Source: Smittium mucronatum
Taxonomy: Eukaryota; Kickxellomycota; Harpellomycetes; Harpellales; Legeriomycetaceae
Length of the DNA: 45,451 nt
NCBI GenBank assembly: GCA_001953115.1
Contig: LSSL01003140.1
Span: 1-45,451 of the forward strand
Direction of reading: 5' to 3'
Position 1 is the stretch's first letter; each line of letters starts with the position of its first letter. The notes below the pieces were generated by a model. That model had not been told where the DNA came from, ran no database searches, and saw only the letters and a list, made by a program, of their open reading frames with translations. Of this stretch, positions 15,301-28,405 are shown one piece after another. The position numbers and the translations under genes are program-made.

Positions 15301-18300
15301 TTTTACTAAAATAGACATAAAAATAACGATATTTATGCTAATAGGTATAATTTTTAGCTTATGTTTCAAATTGAAATTTTTTTATTGGATTTTATATAAA
15401 AGATTATAGTAAGTTTATAATCGCACTCTCAAATATTTATGAGGCTAAATAATATCAAGTAAAAAGAACTAGGATTATTTTGCGTAAATTATTTTTTCTG
15501 ATGAAATTTTAATATTTTTTTTATTATTTTATTGGCTGAATCAAAAAAATTAGGTGGAATTAAAAGGTATTTAAATATTAGACTAGTACTAAATTATATA
15601 AAATTGAGAAAATTGATGAGTTTTAATAGAAAATTGGCTAGAAAAAAAACTAATAAGTTTATAATATCGGGATTATAAAAGACTAAAAATGAAATTAGTT
15701 AGTAGAAAATATTATTCGTAAAATAAATTGAATTAAACCTTCAATTATAATACCAATTTGAAATATATTTAATATGATAATGTAATTAAAATCTAATTGA
15801 TTAATAAAAACACTATTAAATTCTTTTAAATTGTAATACGCACGTCTTTAACTATAATTTTCTAGATACAAATTAATTATTCCATAATGCTCGAATAATT
15901 TCAGATTTATTAATATATTGATTTAATGTTGCAAATTTTCTTATTTTGTAAAAAGGATAAATATATCACTTTATCTTCGGATATATTATCAAAATTTACA
16001 TAAAAGTTCTATGAAAGTATTCTTTTAGGGGTTTTCATCTTTGAAAAATTAAATTAATTTTTTAGGAATCTTTTAAATATTTTATTCTAGTAATATTTAA
16101 AATAATTAATATATAACCCATATTAAACAATTTCATTGAATATAGGAAATTTTACCAACCAAATTTTTATTAGATAAAAAATGTTTAAAATGAATGAATT
16201 TATCCAAATCAATCGATTATGTTTAAAATATGTTTTTTTTTATCTGATAATTTAAAAATTAATAGGCTAATTGGAGAGTTTTTACTTAAATTTTTGGTTT
16301 AGAGTTCAAAGATTTCCTGAAAATATTAAACTTTAAAAATCTTATATAAATATTTAGGATTTATAATAAAAGTTATACAATAAGACTAAAAGAGAAAAAA
16401 AATACATTCGTTCATAAAAATAAATTTTATTATTTGTATTTTCATCTTAATAAATTTGCTTTCAGATTTTCATTTTATATTTTCGTAGTATAATAATATC
16501 TAAAAAAAAAAAATTATAAGATTCTGTATTAATATGTAAAGTTTATCACTAAACTAAAGACTTCTATCAGCTTAGAAAAAATAATATTAATATGACTATT
16601 TTTTTATAAATATCCATATAGAATATTTTGACCTATTATTAAATGATTTATTTATAAAATTTCTACAAAAAATAATTTAATTTACTAACTAGAATTTTTA
16701 AAAAATTCCTGCACATAAACCTTACTGGCTTGTATTCTAATGACTAAAAAATACAATTATACAAGTTAACACAACATCAAAATTTATCTAATTTCATAAA
16801 AACGAAAAATAGATTTTAAAACTAAAAGTTTTTCAATTTTTTATATAGTAATTTTATTTATATAATTATGATATTTAATTAAATTAACCATTTTAAATAG
16901 TTATGTTGATATAGTTTTTGTTATTATTAAGAAAAAATATATGTTTTAATAATTTAAATTATAAGTTTCAGGAAAAAGAAATCGTTAGTAAATGTGAAAT
17001 CAATCTAATATACTTTTTTTAAAAAATTAGACTTTTTTAGAAACGCAGTAACTATTAAGAATTGAGTTTTTAATTTTTTAAAACTATTGATACTTTAGTA
17101 ATCGTTTTTTTTTTCTGAAAAATATGAAATTTTTTTTTTATTGATTATTATTTTTTGGTATAATTTGGTTTAAATCAAAATTCAAAAATTTACAAAGTAC
17201 ATAAAGTATACTTTATAAAATCTCAGTTAGCCCTTAAATGATAAATGATGAAGAAAAAAGTTCACTTTTAAACTTTTCATCCAATTTTTTTTTAATCGGT
17301 TAAATTTAATGATAAAACTGTAAAATAATTAGAATAAATTCATATTCTAGTTTTGTGAGCCCCTTCCCTTTATATCATATGAGAAGCTAAGTTCTTTATT
17401 AGTTATAAAACCACTAACACACTTTAAAAAAAATATTAATTTTTTTTATAGCTGTGAGACCAGCTATTTCATTTTTTTTATTTTTAAATTTTATTTAATA
17501 TCTATTATTTGTGATAAACCATTCTGATTTTATGTAAAGTTTTAGGTGTTTTAGGCGGAATTTTTTTTTTTCTTTTTTGAATGGGATAATTACCCGTTTC
17601 CTCAAAATTTATTGGTTAATTTTTCCACTTTACTATTTTTTAATAATTATCTTGTATTATTATTGGTATGATTGGGTATAATCATAATTTAACCTATTTC
17701 GGAGAATTATATTACCAATTCGCCATATTTTATTTTAAAGGAAGGATGTAAAATATAGAGATAATGATTTCGAACTATCTTTATCTACTAATTACTTTCT
17801 AACACATATGATTTATAACTTTCATACAACTTGATGAAATAACCTGTTATATAATAATTTGTGTCTTCTTTAATATTAATTTCTTTAAATTCAATTCCCT
17901 TCCCACTATAAATTTTCTCGAATAATATAACTACTATATGAGCTGCATAAAAGCATATGTTTGTAATTAATGTGAAAATGTTCTAAGATAGATATTGGAT
18001 AGAGGATAAAATATCTAACTAAATTTTCTCAGAGTAGAAACACTTACTTTCAGTGATAACAAGCCTAGCTTTTTTACACTTTTGTAAATATAACAAAATT
18101 TCTTTATGAGAATTTTTACCATTTATAACTGGTTTAAGGAACCATATTCTGGAAATGTATATATTAAAATAATATATTTAGTAAAGTACTTATTCAGATT
18201 ATTTTTCTTAGAATTTTCATCTTGGCTGATTATAAATAGATTTGAATTATAATATAGATCTAGAATTAGAAAAAGATATTTAGTTATAATTTTAGAAAAT

Positions 18301-21300
18301 AGAAATTTAAGGGCTTAAATAAAAGTAATTTAAATCAAAAGTGTACTGAAAATATCATAACAATAAAGAATATTGAAACATCATATATATTTTTGTTAAT
18401 TTCAGACTATTTTGTAATTTTTTAAGTAAGATATATTATTTATTCTTATTTTGTTCCATACAAAGTGTGATTATTAATTTTAGTAAAAGGTAAATTTATG
18501 CCAATTCCGAAAATTAGATATTATACTTTTAGATTGTTACTAATTTATTGTACATGTATTTATTTCCTCCTATTAAAATCGGATAAAATCGTTTTTATGA
18601 GATTTTATTGTGTAAAAATTTGTGACATTGTAATTAAATTCTCTGCTTTTTGAAGGTAAGTTAAGGGAAAATATCAATTTATAAAAATTTCAGACACAAA
18701 TTTTATGTATTATTTTAGAAAAAAAAAATATTAACTAAGAAAGGATTTTTTTAATATTTTGAATTTGAAATTATAAAATATTTTGGTTTTCATTTTTTTA
18801 GATATTAGAATATCTTTGTATATATATTTTCTGATAAATAATTATCCTATGTTTTATGCTCTCTCAAATATCTTAATTTATTTTTTTACCATATTTCACT
18901 CAATTTTTTCATGAAGCTTTTTTATTTTAATACTCATATTAAATAAAAGTAGGGTCATATAATTTTTTTGGAAAAATCCTCTATAATATAATGATTTTTA
19001 GAGTTTTTTTTTATTTTTTAGTATTTAAATTTAATAGTATTAATTTTTTTATAAATATAATATGTATTGATTTAAATGTTTAGCTAGTAATTATTTATTA
19101 ATATTAAACAAATAAAACTGGTGTTTTAATATTATATTCTTATTATTTAAAAAATTTATAAAATTTAACCAGATCTTGCTCCTAAAAAAACAGGTATAAA
19201 AACCAACTATCAAAAAATGAAAGTTTATGCATTATCAACAATATTTATATAAGGGTTTTTAAATAGAATATGGAGGGGAGGGAGGAGTGATTTATAGCAA
19301 AAAAAATTTTCATTTCTTTATTATTGTTATTTTTATTTAAAACCAGTTCTATCCTCGACATACATTGAAGTAATTAGCTTTAAATTTAATAATAAAATTA
19401 TTAGCGAATACAATCAAAAATTCAAAAATATTTACGAGTTATTTTTTAGTTCGTGTAAGTTTTATTAGATTAATTTTTAAGTAATAAAAAATTCAAATTA
19501 ATTTTAAATTTGAAATAGAATGAGATCATAAATTTTTTTTTAATATATTAATTAAATATAAATTAATTTAAATTTTATTAAAAAATTACGATCAATCAAA
19601 TTAAAGCAATAGGTGGAATCTTTTATATTTTAACCTTATTAGTAAAAAAATTTAATCGATTTGTAAACAATATGCGAAATCAAAAATATTAATAGACCTT
19701 TACGAATTATTTCATTAAATTATTTAAAAAATTAAATAATTTTTTACATAAATCAAAAAGAAAATTTTTCCTATAGTAATATTTTAAATAATTAGTATTA
19801 TTATTTTATGGGAATGTTAAATATTAAATATTATAATAACAAATATGATATATTTATATTTCTTTACATAGTTTATTATAATTACGAATAAATTAAAAGT
19901 AATGATTCCATTTTCTAAAAAAAAAAAAACTATCCAATCATCTTCCATTGAAAATTTTTTTGGAATGATTTGATCAAGAAAAATTAAATCACATCCTAAA
20001 AAATTCAGGTGATAACTAAACTGAAAAACAAGTGATAAAGTACTAAAAAGAATTCAAAAAGTTCAAATACACTTTTTATAATTTTGTAAATAAATATATT
20101 GTTTCATTTCTAAGTGATCTGAGAATGGAAGAGAACTTAAATTATCTTTCTAGATATTATATCACAAATTCACACCTGAAAACCTCTATGAATTAATGCA
20201 GAAAAAAAAATAAGAATCATGATAATTATCCAATCAAAAGATGGATTTATCCCCTGCAAAATAACAGAAACTGGAATCTAAAAAAAAATTTAAATTTGGG
20301 ATTTAATTATTCTAAACGAGAAGAATAATTAGAAAAATCAAAAAAATATTTAATAACAGTGGTAATTTTATAGAATTTTTGTTAAAGTTTCATTTGCTTC
20401 GATAAATAATATTTCCACACTTTGCAGATCACACTTTAGAACTTGGGGATATAAAAATCTCAACCTTTAAAAATATGTCAAAATATCTTTCAACAGCTAT
20501 AAATATTTTGATAAACTTATTTTAAATTGAATAAATAAGGTTTCCCCAGGTATCTTGGTTTTTATATTTGGCTAAAATCATCGTTCTTTCAGTTTAAATC
20601 GCAGGTGTGATTAGAGAATATACTAATTAATATCTTTAGGTTTTCAATATTTTTTTTAAGGAATATGTAATATTAGGCTATAGATCTATATTAGTTTTCT
20701 CAGTATCAGATTCTGGTCATCAAATATCAAAAGATTTAGAATATACTCTAATGAAATTAAAAATAATAAAAATCTGGTTCCATGTAAGCAAAAAAATTAA
20801 TTAATTAATTGGAAAAGACTATTGCACAGTTAAAAATGTATTTATGACGTATTTATTATAAGTAAGGATTTATTTGAAAAAGATGAAGTTTTAATATTAA
20901 TATAAAGTATGAAATTTTCAATCTTTTATATTTTAATTTAAATAATATCAAAGAATATATTGTTAAAATATATAAATGGTACGAGGGATCTATTTTTTTT
21001 GGAAAATTTAAAAATAACGCACTATAAAGATTTAATGAAAAAATTATTTATATTAATATGGATAATTAAACCCACCAAAACTTAATAAAATTATTGTAAC
21101 AAGCACTTGGGGTTAAGGGATAGATCTTATTTTTTTAAAAATTTAAGCATAAGAGCCAAATTATAAGAAAAGTATTTTCAAAAGTCAATTATTGACGCTG
21201 AGAAGATTCTTATTATTTTTAAAAAGTTTAAGTAACTTATTTTTGATTTTTTGGACTTACTTTTACATTATTTTTATGGCTTATTTTTATGTTTTCATAA

Positions 21301-22869
21301 AAAATCGTCTTTTCATGGAAATAAGTTTAATCCCCTTCAATAAAGAACATTGTTTCATCGATTCAAGTTTTATTTTTCTCAATAGAATTTTTAAAATACA
21401 AAAAGTTTAATCTCAGTAATCATTTAATTGGTGAATATAAAGAGAAATGAGTGCTGATTATAACCTCAATTTGGATAAGGAAGAGAAAATTGACAACAAA
21501 AGATAAAAAATAACTTATCTTTGAGTATAAATCTAGTTTATTGATTTGGATAAATCTTTTTTTTAAGCCTATAAATGAATTTTTTTTACTTATAATTTTA
21601 AATGATATCTTTAAAAGGCTTTTTAATAAATGGCTAACTAAAAAAATATTACAATTTAACAACTTTAAAACTGTATATAACCGTCCTTAAATCTTTAAAA
21701 ATTAGTTACAACTTGTTATTCATCGGAAAAATACGATAGTCATCAAAAAAAAAATTTTGAATTCTTTTATTATTCTTTTTTTTTTTTTTGAAAATTGATA
21801 GAAATTTATCTTATTAGATAATTTGATAAATCTTCTCATTGATATGATCTATACATGGATATAGCTTATAATATTAATTCAGAATAAAAAAAGAAGGCAA
21901 AATTTTCTAAGGACAAAAAATAGTAAAATCTAATTTTAATTTTAATTTTTTAATATTTTAATACTATGCCCTAAAATTTTTTATTTTTCCAGTCATTTTG
22001 AATATTTAAATTGTGTATATTTTGTGTTTTTCAAATTTTTTGATAAAACTGGATTATATCTGATAAAAAGTAGATAAAAATACAATATTAATTGAAATGT
22101 TAAAAATGATATTTTTTTGATTGTATAATTACTTTACATTTAATACCTAAAACAGGATATATATAGTTACTTTTAAAACTTTTATAAAATTAGAAATAAC
22201 CCGGAATTTAGAAACCAGAAATTTTAACGGTACTTGAATTTATTTCAAGGATTTAAAAAATATGTTTAATATTTACATCAGTTTTTTATTAATTAATTTC
22301 GTTTTTTTTAATTTGATGACAGATATACTATGTTAATGCCTAATATATTTTAATATATAATAAAATTTAGAAAAAAAGTGTAATGTTGCAAGAATTTTTC
22401 TCTATAAACTTTAAAGCTAGAAAATTATGATCAAATAGAGAAAAGTCATTTTTTTACGGAATCAGTTGCTCCAAAAAAGCTTTTCCAAATCAAAAAATAT
22501 TCTCTCCCTATTTTACACACTTTGTGAATAACTATATTTAAGTTATTTATGTTTTGGGAGGCTTTGGTCCGTTTTTTTACTTATGCTAAAAAGTAAAATT
22601 GCCCGTATTCCATATCCATTGACGATTATAATTCATAAACATGTTGGATTTCCCTATCGCTTAGAGCATTATGGATCCAATTAACTCCCCGATAAGCACT
22701 AAATCCATAAGTATACTTTAAAATCTATATTTATTTATAACTTGAATTCCAATAATCCAATTAAATCTTATAAATAATATAATAAAAAAATTTAAATAAA
22801 GGAAAAGGAAAAGGAAAATTGGCTCGATTATAAAACTCTGTGGGAAAAAATCGTAGATTATAATTTAAA
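3371..22869. other. 19.5-kb extremely AT-rich gene desert
   Basis: I find no supported gene on either strand. The longest open frames are 60-80 codons and rich in F, L, I, K and Y, as expected of AT-rich non-coding DNA. Poly-A and poly-T runs and short A/T microsatellites are everywhere. Only scattered traces of higher complexity appear: similar strings CACCAATTAAGCGT (about 9003) and CACCTCAATTAAGCGT (about 10675), and (GGAAAA)n at about 22800. It may be decayed transposon sequence or heterochromatin; neither can be shown by eye. Confidence 0.6.
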
Positions 22870-23070
22870 TGAATATATAGAGCTCTTTAGAGCGAAAATC
22901 AATTATATTATAGGATGACAGGAGACAGTTAAGCGTGATATCATCTTATTGGGTAATATTAAAACTAATAATAAAAACAAATGAAATAAAGTGAAATAAA
23001 ACGAAATGATTTATATATATTTTTTTTTAAATTACACAATAGTCTTATCGTTATAATTATTTGGAAAATT
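22870..23070 (-). repeat. 3' inverted terminal region of DIRS element A
   Basis: On the minus strand this reads ACGATAAGACTATTGTG, then TTTATTTCACTTTATTTCATTTG, then CCCAATAAGATGATATCAC, then CTGTCTCCTGTC, ending in CGCTCTAAAGAGCTC. The same order is seen at the 3' end of element B (33515-33734). Part of it is inverted relative to the element's other end at 27120-27320. Confidence 0.65.
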
Positions 23071-23242
23071 ATATGGGAACGGTTTGTTGTGAATTAATAT
23101 GTTTCCTTCCATCATTTATTACTAATTAATATTAGCTATAAAGAGCTCAAATAGTTCTAAAATTATAGTTCAGAAAGGAGAAATGTTTTGTTAATCCAAA
23201 TTTAATATTAATCGGTTATTTTATTTCAAGGATTTCTTGTTA

Positions 23243-23760
23243 GTCGGCAGTAGGTATCTAAAATAGAATATTTAGACCATAATGCGTGCAAAACTATTTC
23301 ATCTGAAAATATCTCATAGTTGGCCGCAAATTTAGTACTGATAGCTCTACTTTTCGGCCAGGATTTGTCGAGATCGCGGCTTATATGATCAGATATTTAT
23401 TTAATGTTTCTAGAGATAAAGTCTATAAATAGTGGTCTTGGGCTGTCATTGTTAAATCTTAGAGGTCTATTATCAACCAATTTACTATTCTTAGGGTTTT
23501 TGAGTGGGACATAGAGTAGAATCCATCTTTTCCTTGAAAATAGAGTATGTCAATACCAGGCACAATATATATCTGTGTACGTTGTTATTTGACAATCTTT
23601 CTCAATATTTTGACTAGCTCATTTTTTTAGGAGATATAATGAATAGATACAGCACTCCTTGGATTATAATAGTTCATTTGTCGTTATTCTGTGTATGTCG
23701 CTATCTCTGAGGGATCCAGCTAATGCTAGTAGACAGCTTAGTTTAAAATTCAGTTATTTT
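23243..23760 (-). pseudogene. Tyrosine recombinase remnant of DIRS element A
   Basis: In the element's own direction, around 23.7 kb, one frame reads LALAGSLRDSDIHRI. This resembles the box around the first catalytic Arg of tyrosine recombinases. After several stops and frameshifts, around 23.25-23.4 kb, another reads RAISTKFAANYEIFSDEIV followed by HALWSKYSILDTYCRLTRN. The second block aligns with the C-terminus of the element B recombinase (ASSDDIVTHSFWSNYTIFDS) and carries the W and Y expected at the end of the catalytic domain. The enzyme family inserts DIRS DNA circles by strand exchange. This copy cannot be translated whole, so it is a pseudogene; function is inferred from the family and from B. 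Confidence 0.7.
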
Positions 23761-24569
23761 ATTTTGAGTTTGGTGGTGGGGCCCAATTCCTTAAATTGAT
23801 CCATAACTCAAGATATATCTATAAGCGGACTAAAAAAAGCCTAATTCGCGTCTCATCTAATGCTCTCGTAAATTCGGAAAGCATGGGATATCCAGCTAAC
23901 TCACCCTGGTTTGATGATAGCTTCAAAATATCAGCTTTTAAGTCATTTAGGATCCCAATTTCAAAACATTTAACGTGTATATTTCCGTCAAATAATTGAT
24001 TATTTGGTCTGCGGATATTTCTGAAGTTGTTTCTTTTGGAATCTTCTAATCTAAAAATTATTTACAGGTAAGAAGTGTATCAGAATCGGCGCTTGTCACG
24101 TCTCTCGTTTGAAATAATACAACCAAATAATTAATTAGTGAAACCTTGAATTTCGAGGAAACGCAGCTGATCTCCAAAATATCAAGCTCCAGTTTTTGTT
24201 TTCAAGGGCGGTGATTTTCCACTTTTTTTATCTTTAATGAATTTTTTTACTTGTAGCATGAGGGGTTGGGATACAGAGGAAGTCGTCAGTTCCAGAAAAC
24301 ATGTTGCTGATTCCACATTGGTCTCACTTATTTCCTTGTATTTCGTTCCCTGCGCATCTTCTGTATCGTCTGCACGATCTGTTCCAAGTCAGATAAGAGT
24401 AAGGTCTTTATAAACTTGAAAAATCGAAGATCAGAGAGTTCTAGAAAAAATTTTAGCTGACTGTGAACCAATTAAATTATTTCTATATCTTCGTATTTTG
24501 GTAAGAGGAAAAAATATCCAGTTCTAGTGCGAAATTTATCGTATCTAGAGTTTCAAATTTATCCAGAGA

Positions 24570-26300
24570 TAGATAGCATTCTGTTTGGGCAGCCAGCCTG
24601 TTAGGTGCATCCACTGGGTTTAAAACTGATGGGGCATATGTCACCTGGGAGCTTGTTTTAGTCTTGAGATATATGAAAAAATATTATCAGTATTTCCCAG
24701 TAACTCCGATTAGGTTGTTCCACCGAAATTACTCACTTAAGATTTTGTTTTTTTGTTTTCCCAGTAGACTAAAACTGATTTCCCGCCATAGTAATTATTT
24801 TTAGGGCGTATAGTACTGTAAATAATTTCTTGTCGATAATGACCATCTTCACATCCTATCTTGTCTGCGATCCAGGATAGCTCTGGTGGTCTACTAAAAC
24901 TACACATTCAGTTCGCTGTAATCTATAAATAATCCCCTTCCTGCGTTTTCGGAAAGATGAGAGACAGTTCCGTTACTTCAACTGGTTCTCCCAGAAAAAA
25001 AGGGTTTAAACTTCAAGCTTCTTTTGATCACTACTTAATTCTATGAATATAATTTATAATAGAAGTTTTCTAGAATAAATAATTCAAAAAAGGATTATTA
25101 TGCCTGATATAAGTGCTAATGGCATCAAATAGGCTTTCCCAAAAAAATTCGCTAGAAATCTCAATTTCACTGCCCACTATTCAGTTTTCTGAATTTTTGT
25201 GAACTCTCGTCGAAGATACCTGGTTTTACTCAAGCAAAATCTTTGTATTATTTTTTTTTTTTGCATTTGTACCATCGCTAGACAATTAATGGATTGGGAC
25301 AGAACTTGGATGTGGTTTCGTTTTTAATCTTGAATCGAAGCTTCCAGAGCTTTGATTACACCTCGGAGTGACATTTTCAAAATATTCCTTGCTTTCTCAC
25401 ATGATTTTGAGACCGTCTATATATGCTTAAATTCTCTATCCTTCCGATTTGTTCTATTATTAAACTGGGCAGAGAATTTCCGAGAATATCAAAGAGCATA
25501 GGGATAGTCAAAAATAAAAGGCACAAAATTGCATGTAGCAGCAGTTTAAATCAAATCGCAGATATTTCCTGCAACTCTTTTAAATAATAATATTATGGAA
25601 GAAACTATTAGATATAAGCATAAGAAGTAATTATTCTTTTAGATCATGAGGCATTTTAATGAACCAATAGATTCAGTACATGCATTGAATGTTTAATCCA
25701 ATGAAGAAATCTTCCCATAAGCATAATTGACTTTTAGAAAATAGAAAATGGTATAAATAAGGAAGCTTAGACATTTTGGAATGGCTAAGTTTTTTACTTG
25801 TCTCTTTCCATATCTTTTATATTTTTAACCAATATATCCTTTTACCTTTTATCATTAAAATTATCCCATTAAACCTGATCCTTACAGACATATTCTGGTC
25901 AGTATTTCCATCTTGAAGTTTAGCTCCTCGATATGTTAATATAGCTTTTGGATATCGAATTTGTGGTGCAGAACTCCTGTCTTTCAATTATCTTTAAGAG
26001 CTTATAGTAAAATATTGGATCACTCATTGATATTCTTTAATTGGTCGCTTTGTTAGGAGAGAAGAAACTTCACCCTTTAGAAATTTTAAGGCCTTCCAGT
26101 TGAGCTATTGCTTTTCCTGATGAAGATTTTGAGGTCAGAGCCAATAGGCTCATGAATAAGATTCTTAATTCCTTCTGCACTATCAATCCAATTCATCGGC
26201 TGACCTTTAGTCTGGAACTTGCTGATTTGAAGATAGCTAAGCAACCTCCAACTGGGGGAAATTTCGATCCCTCTAGTGGGAGACTCTCTCGCTTATTTAA
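24570..26300 (-). pseudogene. Reverse transcriptase / RNase H remnant of DIRS element A
   Basis: Minus-strand frames near 26.25 kb read GSKFPPVGGCLAIFKSASSR, the Gly-rich stretch that opens the RT domain of DIRS elements. After multiple stops, 24.78-24.84 kb reads KLFTVLYALKIITMAG, matching the RNase H helix seen in B (KKLLTVINAIRFKK). 24.57-24.63 kb reads NPVDAPNRLAAQTECYLS, matching B's SPADCPSRLIAQTEC. I could not find an intact YxDD box. A segment at 25700-25888 within the RT region is shared with 3180-3370. The order RT then RNase H on the minus strand fixes the element's orientation. Heavily broken and surely inactive. Confidence 0.75.
25700..25888 (-). repeat. Second copy of the dispersed 190-bp repeat
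   Basis: Matches 3180-3370 with scattered substitutions and small indels. Both copies keep the ATAATTGACT, ATGGTATAAATAAGGA and GATCCTTACAG blocks. It lies inside the RT part of element A. Confidence 0.65.
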
Positions 26301-26778
26301 CATCTTCTTCAAAAATTTGATGCTTGGAGGGCTGAAATACCATTATCTGTTGGTTCTGCAGTCTTTGTGGCGTTTTTTATCAGCTCAGAAACATCGATCG
26401 GCTGTATTAGTCACTTTGAATCTATTCTGCTTGCGATTGAAAAAGTTAAATTCTTTTCCTTTTTACTGCCAACATCTTGGCTACTAAGGTTTCTAGTTCC
26501 ATTGGCCATCAGAATCTTCGAATCCGATGGCAAAAGCTGCATTGGCTCTCTATAATTTTTTTTTTTATAAAAACGTCTCATTTTTTTTTGTTGAAGTAAC
26601 GACAATTTTTGAGAGGAGAGCTCTCATAGTGTTATAAAAACACGTTTCAGAATAATTGGTAGCACTGATAACTGATTATAATGAATTCTGCGATACACGA
26701 AATATCATATCGGGTGTTTTGCCTGCACTAGAGCCAATTTTATCCTATAAAATTCGTAATATACTTACTTTATTGAAA

Positions 26779-26803
26779 CCCCCACTGAGTAATTCAGTGG
26801 GGG
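26779..26803. repeat. Perfect 10-bp GC-rich hairpin
   Basis: CCCCCACTGA and TCAGTGGGGG are perfect inverse complements separated by GTAAT. In this AT-rich setting such a stem is conspicuous. It lies between the expected gag and RT parts of element A. It is not followed by a T-run as a bacterial terminator would be, and its role is unknown. Confidence 0.6.
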
Positions 26804-27119
26804 GTAGTAATTACTTGATAGGACTAGTACCAGGGAAAGATTATATGGTGATATAATTTTAATTCTCTTCTTCAGTGGCCTAAAAAAGTCCTCTTTGATT
26901 GATGGAAGAGTTTAAATAAGCTCAGGTTAAACAGCCAAATCCATAAAAAGGATCCTAATTGAAAAAATGATTAAATTGGTTTCTCTTTGGGGCGTTTTTT
27001 GCTCATTATTAGGTTTAATTTATCAGCCAAGACCTTCATTTTATTGACAGCTTATGGTTAGATTATCTTTTTTTAAGGAATATTATTGTTATTATATTTC
27101 AAAAAACTGAAAATCTTTA

Positions 27120-27320
27120 CTCTGGTAGAGTACCTTTGTTAAAGAAAAGGCGTAAGGATAACACCAAGGTGTAGTTTACATTGTATAGATAAAATATTAT
27201 CAGTTTGTTTTATTTCACTTTATTTTATTGGTTTTTAATTTAATTTTTATTATTATCCAATAATATTGTAACACACTCAATATGTCTCCTGGCTGAAGAA
27301 TAATATTTATTTTTCATTCG
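27120..27320 (-). repeat. 5' inverted terminal region of DIRS element A
   Basis: Read on the plus strand, this shows CTGGTAGAGTACCTTTG, AAGAAAAGGCGTAAGGATA, TTTATTTCACTTTATTTTATTGG, ATCCAATAATATTGTAACAC and CAATATGTCTCCT. The same landmarks appear, inverted, in the 5' end of element B (29467-29662) and, direct, in its 3' end. Confidence 0.65.
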
Positions 27321-28129
27321 ACAATAATAGTGTTGCAGTGTAAAAAATTAGATGTAGAATATAGATTTATGGCTTGAGAATGATTCTAACAGTTAAACCA
27401 ATTATTAATAGAATAAGATTTGAAAAATATTGACAAAATTTTATTATAAATATATATTTATGAGTTTAAGATAATTCAGGTAAGCAATATCATGACTTTT
27501 TTAGTTAGTTTGTTTTTTTTTTTTTAATCTATAAATAGTTACTACATTCTATCAAATTCTGGAAAAGTATAATTGGGTCGATAATCTTTTTAAAAGGAAA
27601 GGGATTACGAGATTTGTCTTTTATGCATCTTCTTCCGTTTTTACATTTTTTTTTCAAATATTTTTTGATAAAACTCAATTCCAGTGATTTTGGTTAATAT
27701 TTTCCTCTATTATATGATAAAAAATATCTATAATTAAAGTTATATTTACGAAAAATTTATGGAATTTTCCAAATTAAAATTTTTTTATCAACTTCTAATA
27801 TCTCATTCAATTAAAAAATCGAATTTTTTTTTTAGCGACGAGAGTTAATTTTATTGGTGGGTATCAAATTGTTGGCAGAATATGAAAGAAACAATGGAAA
27901 TTTAATTTTTTATTAATAAAATCACAAAAAAATCATCTATTGGCAAAAAAATTGAAATTTTATTAGACAAAGTATATTCATTTCATTTTTAAATAGTTTA
28001 TAGGCGATTAAATTTAGTTGTAACCATTATTTTACATTAAAACGAAATTCTGGTCTGATATAATCTCTCAAATGCATTTTTTGCAGAAAAATATTATTGC
28101 AAGAGGATTTTTTTTTTTTAAAATCTGTA
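27321..28129. other. AT-rich spacer between transposons
   Basis: No gene, RNA or repeat recognised. It is poly-A/T-rich, with no open frame long enough to discuss. Confidence 0.5.
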
Positions 28130-28405
28130 TTTTAATAGACTACCAACGCAATTGAGACCTTTAATGGCGTTAGAGGCTCGAAATTTGATATAATTTCAAT
28201 AAAAAAAAATAGTTCAAATTATTTCAAATTTTTTAAAAAGCGTAAAATTAATTTTTTATAATGTTAAAAATACATTAAAAGATTTAATAGAGGTTTGTTT
28301 TTAACTAAGCTCGTTTTATTGAATGGTTAATATTCATTTAAAAACAAGAATCATTTTCAAATAAGAGCAAATTTTTTAATTAAATATTTTTTATTCAAAA
28401 TGAAC
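28130..28405 (+). repeat. Left arm of foldback element
   Basis: Inverse complement of 29180-29460. Matching landmarks are CTACCAACGCAA, CCTTTAATGG, GGCTCGAAATT, ATATAATTTCAATAAAAAAAAA, TTATTTCAAATTTTTTAAAAAGCGTAA and TCATTTTCAAATAAGAGCAAATTTTT. Confidence 0.8.

Larger units (their letters stand above)
22870..27320 (-). mobile_element. Decayed DIRS-like retrotransposon A
   Basis: Minus-strand relative of element B. Reading from 27.3 kb down to 22.9 kb there are an end repeat, traces of an RT, an RNase H, a tyrosine recombinase and a second end repeat, in the same order as in B. Peptide traces match B closely although every domain is broken by stops and frameshifts. Both elements carry similar ends, for example CTGGTAGAGTACCTTTG at about 27120 against the inverse of 29640-29665. 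DIRS elements use a tyrosine recombinase instead of a DDE integrase and typically have inverted ends, which fits. It is more decayed than B and therefore probably older. A 190-bp segment (25700-25888) recurs at 3180-3370. Confidence 0.8.

Noticed and set aside
1..22869. CRISPR array, rRNA or organelle DNA in the AT-rich desert
   Set aside because: No regularly spaced identical repeats, no conserved rRNA segments and no mitochondrial reading frames are visible; the surroundings are nuclear in type.
23796..23999. 67-codon plus-strand open frame
   Set aside because: It lies antisense to the tyrosine recombinase of element A, whose minus-strand translation is recognisable.
26152..26856. Cluster of plus-strand open frames of 60-110 codons
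   Set aside because: They are antisense to element A; the minus strand gives the RT opening block GSKFPPVGG, so the plus frames are shadows.
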